From Moorella humiferrea (GTDB lineage Bacteria > Bacillota > DSM-521 > Neomoorellales > Neomoorellaceae): a stretch of 64,000 nt of DNA. This document shows positions 27,433 to 36,538 of the stretch, piece after piece. The notes beneath the pieces were generated by a model. The model ran no database searches, was not told the DNA's origin, and worked only from the letters and a program-made list of their open reading frames with translations. The number at the start of each line of letters is the position of its first letter. The first letter of the stretch is position 1. Made by a program: the position numbers and the translations under genes. The stretch is taken from assembly GCF_039233145.1 (NCBI RefSeq), contig NZ_CP136419.1:532001-596000 (forward strand), read 5' to 3'.

Positions 27433-28068
27433 GTGTGGGAATGGGATGGCCGTGTACGGTGGCTGGCCATGGGACTTGTGGCCGCCTTGCTCTTTGGACT
27501 GGGCTTGCAGTTCGGCCGCTGGCAGGAAAGGAAGGCGGCAGAGGAAACACCGCGGGTGGTGGCGGCAGACGAACGGCCCTTAAGCAAGAACGATAACACG
27601 ACCAGCGAAGCGTCGACCATCCAGGTCCACGTGGCCGGCGCGGTGGAAAGGCCGGGAGTATACGAGTTAAAAAACGGGGCCAGGGTAAACGAGGCCGTGG
27701 CCCTGGCGGGGCTGCTGCCGGATGCCGATCCCAACGCCCTGAATCTGGCAGCGCCTTTAATGGACGGCCAGCAGGTGGTTGTTCCCCGGCGGGGTGAGGT
27801 GGCCGCGGCAGGGTACACCGGCCTTCCTGGGGCTTCCGCCGCAGGGGCCACCACCGGCGGTGTAAAATCCGGCGGCAAGATAAATATCAACACCGCCGGC
27901 CTTGCTGAGCTGGACGGCCTGCCGGGCATCGGCCCCACCCTCGCCCAGCGTATCATCGACTACCGCAACCAGAAGGGCCCCTTTCGCACCATCGAGGACC
28001 TGCAGAATGTTTCCGGCATCGGCCCCAGCAGATTTAACGAAATCAAGGACCTGATTACCGTCTATTAA
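27433..28068 (+). CDS. comEA: ComEA-type DNA-binding protein (SLBB + helix-hairpin-helix)
   Basis: ComEA is the membrane-anchored DNA receptor of the competence uptake machine. The 211 residues comprise one N-terminal membrane segment (about 11-27), a charged linker, an SLBB domain (IQVHVAGAVERPGVYELKNGARV) and paired helix-hairpin-helix motifs at the C terminus (NINTAGLAELDGLPGIGPTLAQRIIDYR). GTG 27433 is the only suitable start. The channel gene comEC lies separately at 42801, so both are present but not adjacent. Confidence 0.93.
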   Translation: MWEWDGRVRWLAMGLVAALLFGLGLQFGRWQERKAAEETPRVVAADERPLSKNDNTTSEASTIQVHVAGAVERPGVYELKNGARVNEAVALAGLLPDADPNALNLAAPLMDGQQVVVPRRGEVAAAGYTGLPGASAAGATTGGVKSGGKININTAGLAELDGLPGIGPTLAQRIIDYRNQKGPFRTIEDLQNVSGIGPSRFNEIKDLITVY

Positions 28069-28075
28069 ATCATCC

Positions 28076-28104
28076 TTGACACGATTACGGGATGTAGATA
28101 AACT
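28076..28104 (+). promoter_or_regulatory. Sigma-A promoter for uppP
   Basis: TTGACA (28076-28081), 17-bp spacer, TAAACT (28099-28104), starting 8 bp after the comEA stop. Confidence 0.55.
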
Positions 28105-28138
28105 GGCTATGTAACAAAAGCCAAAAGGAGCGCATAGG

Positions 28139-28924
28139 ATGAACGTTATCCAGGCCGTTATCCTGGGTTTGGTCCAGGGACTGGGCGAGTTTTTGCCCAT
28201 CTCCAGTTCCGCCCATCTCGTTTTGCTGCCGTGGTTCTTCCGCTGGCCCGATCCCGGCCTGACCTTCGACGTGGCTCTCCATCTGGGAACCCTCATCGCC
28301 GTAATCCTTTACTTCTGGCGGGATCTTTTGGAACTCGTCGTTTGCGGTTTGTTTCAACCCCGCAGCCGGGACGGCCGCCTTTTCTATTATTTGCTTGTCG
28401 CCTCCGTCCCGGGAGCCCTTTTCGGTTACCTCCTGGAAGATCAGGCGGCGACAGTTTTTCGCTCCCCCCTGCTTATCGCCGCGACCCTGACCCTTATGGG
28501 TTTAGGTCTCTGGTGGGCCGACAGGGCGGGGCGTAAATCCCGCAGCATGGACGAGATTACCTTGATGGACGGCATCATTGTTGGCCTTTCCCAGGCCCTG
28601 GCCATTATTCCCGGCGTTTCCCGTTCCGGCATTACCATGTCGGCGGGCCTTTTAACGGGCATGCGGCGGGAAACGGCGGCCCGCTTTTCCTTTCTCATGT
28701 CGGTGCCGATTATAGCCGGGGCGGCCTTGCTGCAGCTTAAGGATTTAACCACGGCGGCTGTCAACACTCCCTTCATTCTGGGAGTGGTAACCTCTGCCGT
28801 CGTCGGCTTTTTGGCCATAAAATTTATGCTCCGCTACCTGCGCCATGGTAGCTATCTCTTATTTACCTGGTACCGTATTTTACTCGCCCTGCTGGTCGTA
28901 ATGGTTTTCTATTGGCGCCGTTAA
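28139..28924 (+). CDS. uppP: Undecaprenyl-diphosphate phosphatase UppP (BacA)
   Basis: Recycles the undecaprenyl lipid carrier for cell-wall synthesis; overexpression gives bacitracin resistance. The 261-residue polytopic protein has the catalytic glutamate motif LGEFLPISSSAHL near residue 20 and the phosphate-binding IPGVSRSGITMSAGLL near residue 158. ATG 28139 follows AAAAGGAG. Own promoter and terminator, so likely monocistronic. Confidence 0.96.
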   Translation: MNVIQAVILGLVQGLGEFLPISSSAHLVLLPWFFRWPDPGLTFDVALHLGTLIAVILYFWRDLLELVVCGLFQPRSRDGRLFYYLLVASVPGALFGYLLEDQAATVFRSPLLIAATLTLMGLGLWWADRAGRKSRSMDEITLMDGIIVGLSQALAIIPGVSRSGITMSAGLLTGMRRETAARFSFLMSVPIIAGAALLQLKDLTTAAVNTPFILGVVTSAVVGFLAIKFMLRYLRHGSYLLFTWYRILLALLVVMVFYWRR

Positions 28925-28933
28925 AAAGGGAAG

Positions 28934-28970
28934 TAAAGCCGCTATCAACCATTGGTAGCGGTTTTATTTT
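28934..28970 (+). terminator. Intrinsic terminator after uppP
   Basis: Stem AAAGCCGCTATCA / TTGGTAGCGGTTTT with wobbles and an ACCA-type loop, then TTTATTTT. Confidence 0.8.
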
Positions 28971-29030
28971 ATTGGTTATGCTAATATTTAAAGCAATAAG
29001 CGGTTTTTTCTACCCATGCGGTAAGAAGGT

Positions 29031-30635
29031 GTGGCAGTGCTAAGGGTTACAGGTATCAAAATACCCGTAACTGAGAAGGGTCCGGATTTGCATGCCGCCC
29101 TTTTGCGGAAACTCGGCATACCGGCCCGGGATTTATTGGATTTTTCCATTTACCGCCTGTCCCTCGATGCCCGCTCCCGGGAAATGATTTACTGGGTTTA
29201 TACCCTGGATGCCAGGGTAAAAAACGAAGACCGTCTTCTAAAAAGGCATGCCGGCGATAAAACCGTTACCCGGGCCGTCTATCCCGTCTACCGGCCAGTA
29301 CAGTCCGGAGAGGAGATGCTTCCCCATCGTCCCGTAATTATCGGCACCGGACCGGCCGGCCTTTTTGCCGGGCTGCTTTTGGCCCGCCGGGGATACCGGC
29401 CCATCCTGCTGGAGCGGGGCGGAGATGTCGATACCCGGACGAAAGCGGTGGCCCGCTTCTTTGAGGAGGGCATCCTCGACCCCGGGTGCAATGTACAGTT
29501 CGGCGAAGGGGGGGCCGGGACTTTTTCCGACGGCAAGCTGACGACTTTAATCAACGATCACCGCTGCCGTTTCGTCCTCGAGGAATTTGTGCGCTGGGGG
29601 GCGCCCCGGGAAATCCTTTATTACTATCGGCCCCACATCGGCACCGATATTCTAAGGCTTGTCGTTAAAAACATGCGCCGTGAAATAACCCGCCTGGGAG
29701 GAGAGGTATATTTTAATACCCGGGTTACCGACTTGATAATCAAAAACGAGGGCCTGGAAGGCCTGGTCATAAACAATTCGGAAAAGCTGCCGGCGGCGGT
29801 GGCAGTTCTCGCCTGCGGCCACAGCGCCCGGGACACCTTTAAATTGCTGTTAGAAAGGGGGGTGCGCGTCGAGCCCAAACCCTTTTCAATCGGGGTGCGC
29901 ATCGAACACCCCCAGGAACTCATCAACCTTGCCCAGTATAAAAGGTTTGCCGGGATAAAAGGCCTGGGACCCGCTGATTATAAATTGGCCTACCACGCCC
30001 CTGCCGGCCGTTCGGCCTATACCTTTTGCATGTGCCCCGGAGGGAGCGTGATAGCCGCCGCATCAGAACCCGGCGGGGTGGTAACCAACGGCATGAGTAC
30101 CTATGCCCGGGACGGCGAAAATGCCAATAGCGCCCTTCTAGTGGGGGTGACGCCGGATGATTTCGGCAGCGACCACCCCCTGGCAGGTATTGAATTCCAG
30201 CGCCGGTGGGAACGCCTAGCCTTCCGACTGGGCGGGGAAAATTATCATGCCCCGGTGCAGCTGGTAGGGGACTTCCTGGCCGGGCGGCCTTCGGAACAGC
30301 TGGGTAAGGTGCGACCAACCTATCGCCCTGGGGTGGCCCTCGGCGATTTAAAGGACTGTCTGCCCGATTATGTTGTGGCCACCTTAAGGGAAGCCATTGC
30401 CGTCTTCGACCGCAAGGTTCACGGCTTTGCCCTACCGGAGGCGGTGTTGACCGGGGTGGAAACCCGCAGTTCTTCCCCGGTACGCATCTGGCGCGATGCA
30501 AGGGGAGAAGCCGGTGTCCGGGGCCTTTACCCGGCCGGCGAAGGGGCGGGGTATGCCGGAGGTATTGTATCCGCCGCCGTTGACGGCCTTAAAGTTGCCG
30601 AAGCCATCATCGCCCGCTACCGGCCTTTGGAGTAG
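29031..30635 (+). CDS. FAD-dependent oxidoreductase of the COG2509 type
   Basis: A 534-residue predicted flavoprotein. The FAD-binding Rossmann motif is VIIGTGPAGLFAGLLLARRGYRPILLERG (about residues 100-128); a short N-terminal domain of about 95 residues precedes it, and the C-terminal FAD motif is GLYPAGEGAGYAGGIVSAAVDGLK. Members are widespread in Firmicutes, with no established reaction. GTG 29031 or 29037 may start it. Its last 19 bases overlap the convergent folB gene. Confidence 0.85.
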   Translation: MAVLRVTGIKIPVTEKGPDLHAALLRKLGIPARDLLDFSIYRLSLDARSREMIYWVYTLDARVKNEDRLLKRHAGDKTVTRAVYPVYRPVQSGEEMLPHRPVIIGTGPAGLFAGLLLARRGYRPILLERGGDVDTRTKAVARFFEEGILDPGCNVQFGEGGAGTFSDGKLTTLINDHRCRFVLEEFVRWGAPREILYYYRPHIGTDILRLVVKNMRREITRLGGEVYFNTRVTDLIIKNEGLEGLVINNSEKLPAAVAVLACGHSARDTFKLLLERGVRVEPKPFSIGVRIEHPQELINLAQYKRFAGIKGLGPADYKLAYHAPAGRSAYTFCMCPGGSVIAAASEPGGVVTNGMSTYARDGENANSALLVGVTPDDFGSDHPLAGIEFQRRWERLAFRLGGENYHAPVQLVGDFLAGRPSEQLGKVRPTYRPGVALGDLKDCLPDYVVATLREAIAVFDRKVHGFALPEAVLTGVETRSSSPVRIWRDARGEAGVRGLYPAGEGAGYAGGIVSAAVDGLKVAEAIIARYRPLE

Positions 30636-31018
30636 CCGCCTGGGAAATCGGTGCTTTTGCGGCGGCGCCTGATCTCGACGCCGGCATAAGCGATGGTTCC
30701 CGGGAGGGGCGCTCGGGGCTTCTTTATACGCACCATCACTTCTTCGACGGGAAAAGAAACGAGGATTTTTTGGGCCACAGTTTCCGCCAGGGCTTCTAAA
30801 AGATGAAATCGCCCTTCAGTTACTATCGTACGAACCAACCGGTAAACCGCATCGTAGTTGATGGTGGCCTTTAAATCGTCGGTTTTTCCGGCCGGTGACA
30901 GATCCAGGACGAGCTCGATGTCTAAGATGAAAGGCTGCCCCAGCTCGGCTTCCGCCGGGTGACAGCCGTGGTGGGCGTAGAATTCCAGACCCGCGAGGAT
31001 TATTTTATCGTTAGCCAT
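30617..31018 (-). CDS. folB: Dihydroneopterin aldolase FolB
   Basis: Converts dihydroneopterin to hydroxymethyl-dihydropterin and glycolaldehyde in folate synthesis. The 133-residue product shows FYAHHGCHPAEAELGQPF and NYDAVYRLV, typical for the tunnel-fold family. It is 27 bp downstream of folE on the minus strand. An acetogen would need folate in quantity for the Wood-Ljungdahl pathway, but folP and folK are not in this window. Confidence 0.94.
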   Translation of the reverse strand: MANDKIILAGLEFYAHHGCHPAEAELGQPFILDIELVLDLSPAGKTDDLKATINYDAVYRLVRTIVTEGRFHLLEALAETVAQKILVSFPVEEVMVRIKKPRAPLPGTIAYAGVEIRRRRKSTDFPGGYSKGR

Positions 31019-31045
31019 AGTAAGGACTCCCAGGTAAATTAAATT

Positions 31046-31603
31046 TTACTTCCCACGGATGAGGGACATGGCCTCGGCCCGGGCGGCCTGGTCGCGGCGG
31101 AAAAGACCGCGGACGGCAGAGGTAATGGTAATATGACCCGGTTTTTTAATACCGCGCATGCTCATGCACAAATGCTCGGCTTCGATGACCACGACGACGC
31201 CGTAGGGATCGAGTTTTTCCATGATGATATCGGCGATCTGGGAGGTTAGACGTTCCTGAACCTGGGGCCGCCGGGAGGCGATATCTACCACCCGCGCCAG
31301 CTTGGACAGGCCGGTGATTTTCCCGCGGGGTATATAGGCCACGTGGGCCTTGCCTACAAAGGGGAGAAAATGGTGCTCGCAGACGGAATAAAGGGGGATG
31401 TCCTTTACCAGCACCATTTCCTCATGATGTTCATCGAAGACCACCGTTAATTCCTCTCCGGGGTCGCGATTAATGCCGGCGAAAATTTCGGCGTACATAT
31501 CGGCAATGCGGCGCGGGGTTTCCCTCAAGCCTTCACGTTCCGGGTCTTCGCCTACGGCCTCAATGATCATTCGCACTGCCTGACGGATTTTCTCTTTGTC
31601 CAT
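31046..31603 (-). CDS. folE: GTP cyclohydrolase I FolE
   Basis: First committed step of folate synthesis, GTP to dihydroneopterin triphosphate. 185 residues with the zinc and active-site motif [21 protein letters not shown] and the second Cys in [12 protein letters not shown] prefer ATG 31603 over TTG 31609; both follow GGGAGGAAGG on the minus strand. First gene of a folE-folB unit transcribed divergently from the globin-sensor operon. Confidence 0.96.
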   Translation of the reverse strand: MDKEKIRQAVRMIIEAVGEDPEREGLRETPRRIADMYAEIFAGINRDPGEELTVVFDEHHEEMVLVKDIPLYSVCEHHFLPFVGKAHVAYIPRGKITGLSKLARVVDIASRRPQVQERLTSQIADIIMEKLDPYGVVVVIEAEHLCMSMRGIKKPGHITITSAVRGLFRRDQAARAEAMSLIRGK

Positions 31604-31740
31604 CGTCAATCCTTCCTCCCGGCAAATCTCTGTTTTCTGTCATTAAAGCACAGATCTTGGAGCCAGTCAATTTAAGCGAGAAGGAATATGGCTTTTCAAG
31701 GCGAAATATGTTTCAAGATAGGGAAGATGGAGGTGCAGAT

Positions 31741-32475
31741 ATGGCCATTGCGGCAAACTATGCCGAGCAGCTGCGTTTTTTGGGCCTCGGGGCGGAAGAA
31801 CTCGCCCTGATGCACGGAGAAAAGGAAATTTTTCTTCGGGAAGCCGACAATGTTGTCAAGACCTTTTACGATGAGCTCGTCAAGTATCCTTATCTGGATG
31901 CTTTGATTAAAAACCACAGCACCATTGAACGCCTCTCCCAGACCCAAAGGGCTTATTTTATCAGCCTCACGGAGCCGGTGATCGATGAAGAGTATATAGC
32001 CCGGCGTTTGGCCATCGGCAAAAAGCATCAAGAAATCGGCCTCTATCCCAGGTGGTACCTCGGGGCCTACCGTATTTATCTTACGGAAATCCGCCGCATC
32101 ATCTGGCAGTACCACGGCGGGGAACCGGAACTGGCCTTAAGCCTGCTGGAAGCCTTTACAAAAAGAATCGTTTTCGACATGCAGCTGGCCATTGAAAACT
32201 ATATCGTGGACCAGCTCGAACACCTTACCCGATTCCACGACGAAATTGCCGCCGTGGCCAGGATCATCGGCGACATCGCCGAACAGACGAAGATCTTATC
32301 CCTCAACGCCTCCATCGAAGCGGCACGGGCCGGGGAACACGGGCGCACTTTCTCGGTGGTGGCCCAGGCGGTACGGGACCTTGCCGCCAGAACTTCCCAG
32401 TCGGCCAAGGATATCACCCAGAAGGTCCAGGAAAATTCGCGTATCCTGGCACGGATGCAGCAGAAGGGAAAGTGA
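31741..32475 (+). CDS. Globin-coupled sensor with truncated methyl-accepting signalling domain
   Basis: A soluble haem sensor of 244 residues. The N-terminal protoglobin domain (about 1-160) has the proximal His96 in [17 protein letters not shown] and a B10 tyrosine at Tyr43; the 53-residue spacing equals that of Tyr70/His123 in Bacillus HemAT. The C terminus carries only the hairpin tip of an MCP ([36 protein letters not shown]), without HAMP, membrane segment or long methylation helices. ATG 31741 with GGAGGTG 5 nt upstream is preferred to TTG 31657. It lies 6 bp before a UbiD-family gene, so its output may concern that operon rather than chemotaxis. Confidence 0.85.
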   Translation: MAIAANYAEQLRFLGLGAEELALMHGEKEIFLREADNVVKTFYDELVKYPYLDALIKNHSTIERLSQTQRAYFISLTEPVIDEEYIARRLAIGKKHQEIGLYPRWYLGAYRIYLTEIRRIIWQYHGGEPELALSLLEAFTKRIVFDMQLAIENYIVDQLEHLTRFHDEIAAVARIIGDIAEQTKILSLNASIEAARAGEHGRTFSVVAQAVRDLAARTSQSAKDITQKVQENSRILARMQQKGK

Positions 32476-32481
32476 GACGCG

Positions 32482-33918
32482 TTGGCCCATGAAGACCTGC
32501 AGGCCTATTTGCTTTATCTGGAACAAAAGGGGCTGCTCCACCGCATCAAGGTGGAAGTGGACCCCATCCTGGAAATTGCCGCCATCGCCGACCGCGTGGT
32601 AAAAAGAGGAGGACCGGCCCTCCTTTTTGAGCGGGTAAAGGGGTCTTCTTTACCCGTGGCCGCCAATCTTTTCGGCAGTGAAGAGCTGGTCAAGGCGGCC
32701 CTGGAGATCGCCGATTTGGAGGAACCGGCAGGGCGCCTGCGCGCCCTTATTGATTTGCCCGGTACGGGCGGCGGCCTGATGGAAAAAATTAAATATCTAC
32801 CCCGCCTGGCCGAGCTGGGACGTTTTCTCCCCCGCCGGGTTAAGTCCGCCCCCTGCCAGGAAATAAGGGTCGATCCTCCTTCCCTGGCGGAACTGCCGGT
32901 GCTTCAGCTATGGCCGGAGGACGGCGGCCGGTTCATTACCCTGCCCCTGGTTTTCACCCGCGATCCCGTCACCGGGCGGCGCAACGTCGGCATGTACCGC
33001 ATGCAGGTTTTCGACGAACGCACCACCGGCATGCACTGGCACCGCCACAAGGACGGAGCGGAGCACCTGCGTAAAAGCGGCGGGCGCCTGGAAGTGGCCG
33101 TGGCCCTGGGGGCCGATCCGGCGGTGATCTATGCTGCCACCGCGCCCCTGCCGCCGGGAATAGATGAGATGCTTTTTGCCGGCTTTTTGCGGCGGCAGCC
33201 GGTGGAGATGGTACCCGCCTTGACCGTAGACATTGAAGTGCCGGCCCGGGCGGAAATTATCCTGGAGGGTTACGTGGAAGCAGGTGAAGAGCGGCTGGAA
33301 GGCCCCTTCGGCGACCATACGGGTTATTATTCCCCCGCCGATTATTACCCGGTTTTCCACCTGACCTGCATGACCATGCGCCGCCGGGCCGTTTATCCGG
33401 CCACGGTGGTGGGACCGCCGCCCATGGAAGACGCCTATCTGGGCAAAGTCACGGAACGCCTCTTTTTGCCCCTCATCCAGCTTCAGCTGCCCGAAGTTGT
33501 GGACATTAACTTTCCGGTGGAAGGGGTGTTTCACAACTGCGTCATTGTTTCCATCCGCAAGACCTACCCCGGCCAGGCGCGCAGGGTAATGCATGCCCTC
33601 TGGGGTATGGGCCAGATGATGTTTACCCGGTTGATAATTGTCGTCGACGATGACGTCGACGTTCACGATCTCAGCGCGGTACGCTGGCGCGTCCTGGGCA
33701 ACATCGAGCCGCGGCGGGACACGGTTATCGTAGACGGGCCCGTGGACGCCCTCGACCATGCCTCCACCTATACGGGTTACGGCAGCAAGATGGGTCTGGA
33801 TGCCACGCGCAAAATGCCGGAAGAGGGCTATCCCCGGCCCTGGCCCCGGGAGGCGCGTATGAGTAGGGAAATTCTGGAATTAATCGACAGGAAGTGGCAT
33901 GAATATGGCCTGCCGTAA
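32482..33918 (+). CDS. UbiD-family prenylated-FMN decarboxylase, probable menaquinone pathway
   Basis: UbiD enzymes reversibly decarboxylate aromatic or unsaturated acids with prenylated FMN. The 478-residue protein contains the conserved NVGMYRMQVFDERTTGMHWHRHKDG cofactor-binding region and EGPFGDHTGYYSPAD near residue 273. The following UbiA prenyltransferase overlaps it by 20 bp, which is the pairing seen for menaquinone synthesis by the futalosine route (MqnL/MqnP type) as well as for ubiquinone-like pathways. A catabolic aromatic-acid decarboxylase is the main alternative. TTG 32482 start. No ubiX flavin prenyltransferase is in the window. Confidence 0.88.
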   Translation: MAHEDLQAYLLYLEQKGLLHRIKVEVDPILEIAAIADRVVKRGGPALLFERVKGSSLPVAANLFGSEELVKAALEIADLEEPAGRLRALIDLPGTGGGLMEKIKYLPRLAELGRFLPRRVKSAPCQEIRVDPPSLAELPVLQLWPEDGGRFITLPLVFTRDPVTGRRNVGMYRMQVFDERTTGMHWHRHKDGAEHLRKSGGRLEVAVALGADPAVIYAATAPLPPGIDEMLFAGFLRRQPVEMVPALTVDIEVPARAEIILEGYVEAGEERLEGPFGDHTGYYSPADYYPVFHLTCMTMRRRAVYPATVVGPPPMEDAYLGKVTERLFLPLIQLQLPEVVDINFPVEGVFHNCVIVSIRKTYPGQARRVMHALWGMGQMMFTRLIIVVDDDVDVHDLSAVRWRVLGNIEPRRDTVIVDGPVDALDHASTYTGYGSKMGLDATRKMPEEGYPRPWPREARMSREILELIDRKWHEYGLP

Positions 33919-34762
33919 GCTGAAAATTTTCCTGGAGATGATTAAATTTGAGCATACCATTTTCGCCCTACCTTTTGCCTACCTGGGGGCCTTCCTGGCC
34001 GCCGGTGGCAGGCCGACTCTCGCCCAGCTGGGCTGGATTACCCTGGCCATGATCGGAGCCAGGACGGCGGCCATGTCTTTAAACCGCCTCATTGACCGCC
34101 ATATCGATGCCTTAAACCCGCGTACGGCCGACCGTGCCCTTCCCCGGGGTCTTTTGTCTGTAGCCGAGGTATGGCTGTATACGATCATCTCCTTTGCCCT
34201 TTTGTTTTACGCGGCCGCCAGGCTCAACTGGCTCTGCGTACAGTTGCTGCCCATAGCCGTTTTCGTTCTGATCGTTTATTCTTACACCAAACGCTGGACC
34301 TGGGCCTGTCACCTGGTCCTGGGCCTGGCCGACTCTTTAGCCCCCGTGGGAGCATGGGTGGCCGTACGTGCGGCCGTAGACCTGCCGGCCGTGGTCTTAG
34401 GCCTGGGCATGGGAAGCTGGGTGGCCGGATTTGACATTATTTACGCCTGCCAGGATTACGACTTTGACCGCCAATACGGCATACATTCGATACCCGCCCG
34501 TTTCGGCAAGGCCCGGGCCCTGACTATAGCCCGCTTCCTCCACGCCTTTGCCGTCCTCATGCTGGTCCTGGTGGGTCTGCTCCTTGACTTAAGCCCGACT
34601 TATTTCCTGGGGGTAATACTGGCGGCGGTTATTTTAATTTACGAACACCGTCTGGTGTCCCCCGAAGATTTGTCCCGCATCAATATAGCTTTTTTAAATT
34701 TAAACGGCTATTTGAGCGTTTTAATGTTTATCTTTACCTTTTTAGCCTTAAACTGGCGCTGA
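33899..34762 (+). CDS. UbiA-family prenyltransferase, probable menaquinone synthesis (MqnP-like)
   Basis: An integral-membrane aromatic prenyltransferase of 287 residues. Both Mg-diphosphate-binding motifs are present: NRLIDRHIDALNPRTADR (N-x3-D-x3-D) and the second ACQDYDFDRQYGIHS (D-x-D-x2-Y type). About eight or nine membrane segments are visible. The start overlaps the upstream UbiD gene by 20 bp, so translation is coupled. In the futalosine pathway such a protein prenylates dihydroxy-naphthoate; no mqnABCD genes are seen here, so the assignment depends on family and pairing. Confidence 0.88.
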   Translation: MNMACRKLKIFLEMIKFEHTIFALPFAYLGAFLAAGGRPTLAQLGWITLAMIGARTAAMSLNRLIDRHIDALNPRTADRALPRGLLSVAEVWLYTIISFALLFYAAARLNWLCVQLLPIAVFVLIVYSYTKRWTWACHLVLGLADSLAPVGAWVAVRAAVDLPAVVLGLGMGSWVAGFDIIYACQDYDFDRQYGIHSIPARFGKARALTIARFLHAFAVLMLVLVGLLLDLSPTYFLGVILAAVILIYEHRLVSPEDLSRINIAFLNLNGYLSVLMFIFTFLALNWR

Positions 34763-34772
34763 AGATACAGGG

Positions 34773-35765
34773 GTGAAAACATTGGTTTCGAAACGCTTAA
34801 GCCTTGCGCTCCTTCTTTTAATAGTCGTTATGGCCGCTGCCGGCTGCCGGACTACGGCGAAGGAAGGCCGGACGGAAGAAACCTTGAAGCTGGGCCTCAT
34901 CCCCGTGGAGGATAACTTCCCCTTTTTCGTTGCCGAGGAAGAAGGGCTTTTCAATAAAGCCGGATTAAAGGTGGAGCTCATACCTTTCAACAGCGCCCGC
35001 GATCGCGATCTGGCCCTGCAGGCGGGGAATATTGACGGCGAGGTGGCGGACATCGTGGCCGCCGCCCTTTTACGGAAGGGCGGCACACCTGTAAAGATCG
35101 TCTCCCTGACCATGGGTTCTACCCCGGCCGAAGGACGTTTTGCCCTGGTCGCCCGACCGGGAACCGCCGTAAATCGCCCGGAACAGCTTAAAGGTGCCAC
35201 CTTGGGTATTTCGGAGAACACCATAATCGAGTACGTCGCCGACCGGCTCCTTATGGAAGCCGGGGTGGATCCCGGCAGTGTTCAGAAGGTAGCCGTACCC
35301 CAGATTCCCGAACGCCTGCAGCTCCTGCTGGGAGGGAGGCTGGAAGCCGCCCTTTTACCCGATCCCTTTGCCACCCTGGCGGAGAAGAAGGGCGGCCGGG
35401 TAATCCTGGACGATACCAAGCTTCAGCGCAACCTGTCCCAGGTGGTGCTCATTTTCCGGGAAGATGCCATCAAGGAAAAAGGGGCGGCCATCAAGAAAGT
35501 ATTGCAGCTTTACGGGGAAGCGGCCGACATGGTGAGCAGCCATCCGGAAAAGTACCGGGAACTTTTTGTCGCCAAAGCCCGCATTCCCGAAGAGTTAAAA
35601 GATACCTACCTGTCGCCCAGGTTTTCACCGCCCCGGCTGCCGGCAGAAAGGGAAGTGGCCGACGTCCAGGACTGGATGGTGGCCAAAAAACTGTTGCCGG
35701 CACCTTACAGTTATGCTGAACTTGTGGACGGCACCTTTGTCCCGGCCGGCGGGGAAAATAAGTGA
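34773..35765 (+). CDS. ABC transporter substrate-binding lipoprotein (NMT1/SsuA type)
   Basis: A 330-residue lipoprotein with a signal peptide and lipobox ending AAAGC (Cys near 25). The mature protein resembles NitT/TauT/SsuA periplasmic binding proteins: LKLGLIPVEDNFPFFVAEEEGLFNKAGL, then GATLGISENTIIEYV. Those families bind nitrate, sulfonates or thiamine precursors; the ligand here is unknown. It lies 10 bp after the UbiA gene, suggesting a ligand connected with that pathway. Start is GTG 34773 or TTG 34782. Confidence 0.85.
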   Translation: MKTLVSKRLSLALLLLIVVMAAAGCRTTAKEGRTEETLKLGLIPVEDNFPFFVAEEEGLFNKAGLKVELIPFNSARDRDLALQAGNIDGEVADIVAAALLRKGGTPVKIVSLTMGSTPAEGRFALVARPGTAVNRPEQLKGATLGISENTIIEYVADRLLMEAGVDPGSVQKVAVPQIPERLQLLLGGRLEAALLPDPFATLAEKKGGRVILDDTKLQRNLSQVVLIFREDAIKEKGAAIKKVLQLYGEAADMVSSHPEKYRELFVAKARIPEELKDTYLSPRFSPPRLPAEREVADVQDWMVAKKLLPAPYSYAELVDGTFVPAGGENK

Positions 35766-36538
35766 TACGGGTTATTGATGTAGATTACATCTATCAAAAC
35801 CCTTCGGGTGCCGTGACGGCCCTTGAAGGCATAAATTTCAGCGTGGCAGAGGGACAGACCTGTGCCCTCATCGGCCCTTCAGGTTGCGGCAAAACCACCC
35901 TCCTTTATCTGCTGGCCGGGCTCTTGACCCCTCTGCGGGGTGAGATATGGGTCGGGGGGGAAAGGGTATGCAGGCCGCGCCGGCAGACGGCCGTCATCCT
36001 CCAGGATTACGGTCTTTTGCCCTGGAAGACGGTGTGGGAAAACGCCGCTCTGGGACTAAACTTACGGCGCTACAGCCGGCGCCGGCAGGTGGAAAAGCTC
36101 AGTCCCCTTTTGGCCGCCCTGGGCCTTAAAGGGCTGGAAAAACGTTATCCTTCTCAGCTCAGCGGGGGGCAGAAACAGCGGGTGGCCATAGCCAGGGCCC
36201 TGTCCCTGGACCCCGACGTCCTGTTGATGGATGAGCCCTTCAGCGCCCTCGATGCCCTGACCCGCGAGGGTCTGCAGCAGACCCTTATAGAAATACAAAA
36301 CCAGCGCCGGTTGACGACGGTGCTGGTTACCCATAACATTGAAGAAGCCGTTTTTCTCGGACAAAAAATCATCATCTTTACGGAAGCACCGGGCCGGGTC
36401 AAGGCAGTCCTGGACAACCCGGGGGCAGGGGGAAAAGACTATCGCTTTACCGCTGAGTTCCACCAATTTTGTTCCCAGGTGAGACGGATGCTGGGGAGTT
36501 CCCCTGGACCAGGGAAGAGGGGGGGTGCCGAGGGGTGA
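35762..36538 (+). CDS. ABC transporter ATP-binding protein (NitT/TauT type)
   Basis: A 258-residue ATPase energising the importer. Walker A GPSGCGKTT, Q-loop ILQDYGLLPWKT, signature LSGGQKQRVAIARAL, Walker B LLMDEPFSALD and H-loop VTHNIEEAV are all intact. The GTG start overlaps the substrate-binding-protein stop by 4 bp and the stop overlaps the permease start by 4 bp. The C-terminal 30 residues, past the nucleotide-binding domain, are low-complexity glycine-rich. Confidence 0.93.
   Translation: MIRVIDVDYIYQNPSGAVTALEGINFSVAEGQTCALIGPSGCGKTTLLYLLAGLLTPLRGEIWVGGERVCRPRRQTAVILQDYGLLPWKTVWENAALGLNLRRYSRRRQVEKLSPLLAALGLKGLEKRYPSQLSGGQKQRVAIARALSLDPDVLLMDEPFSALDALTREGLQQTLIEIQNQRRLTTVLVTHNIEEAVFLGQKIIIFTEAPGRVKAVLDNPGAGGKDYRFTAEFHQFCSQVRRMLGSSPGPGKRGGAEG

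Noticed and set aside
32908-33759. 283-codon antisense frame opposite the UbiD gene
   Set aside because: Same reason: antisense open frame due to base composition, no motif or start signal.
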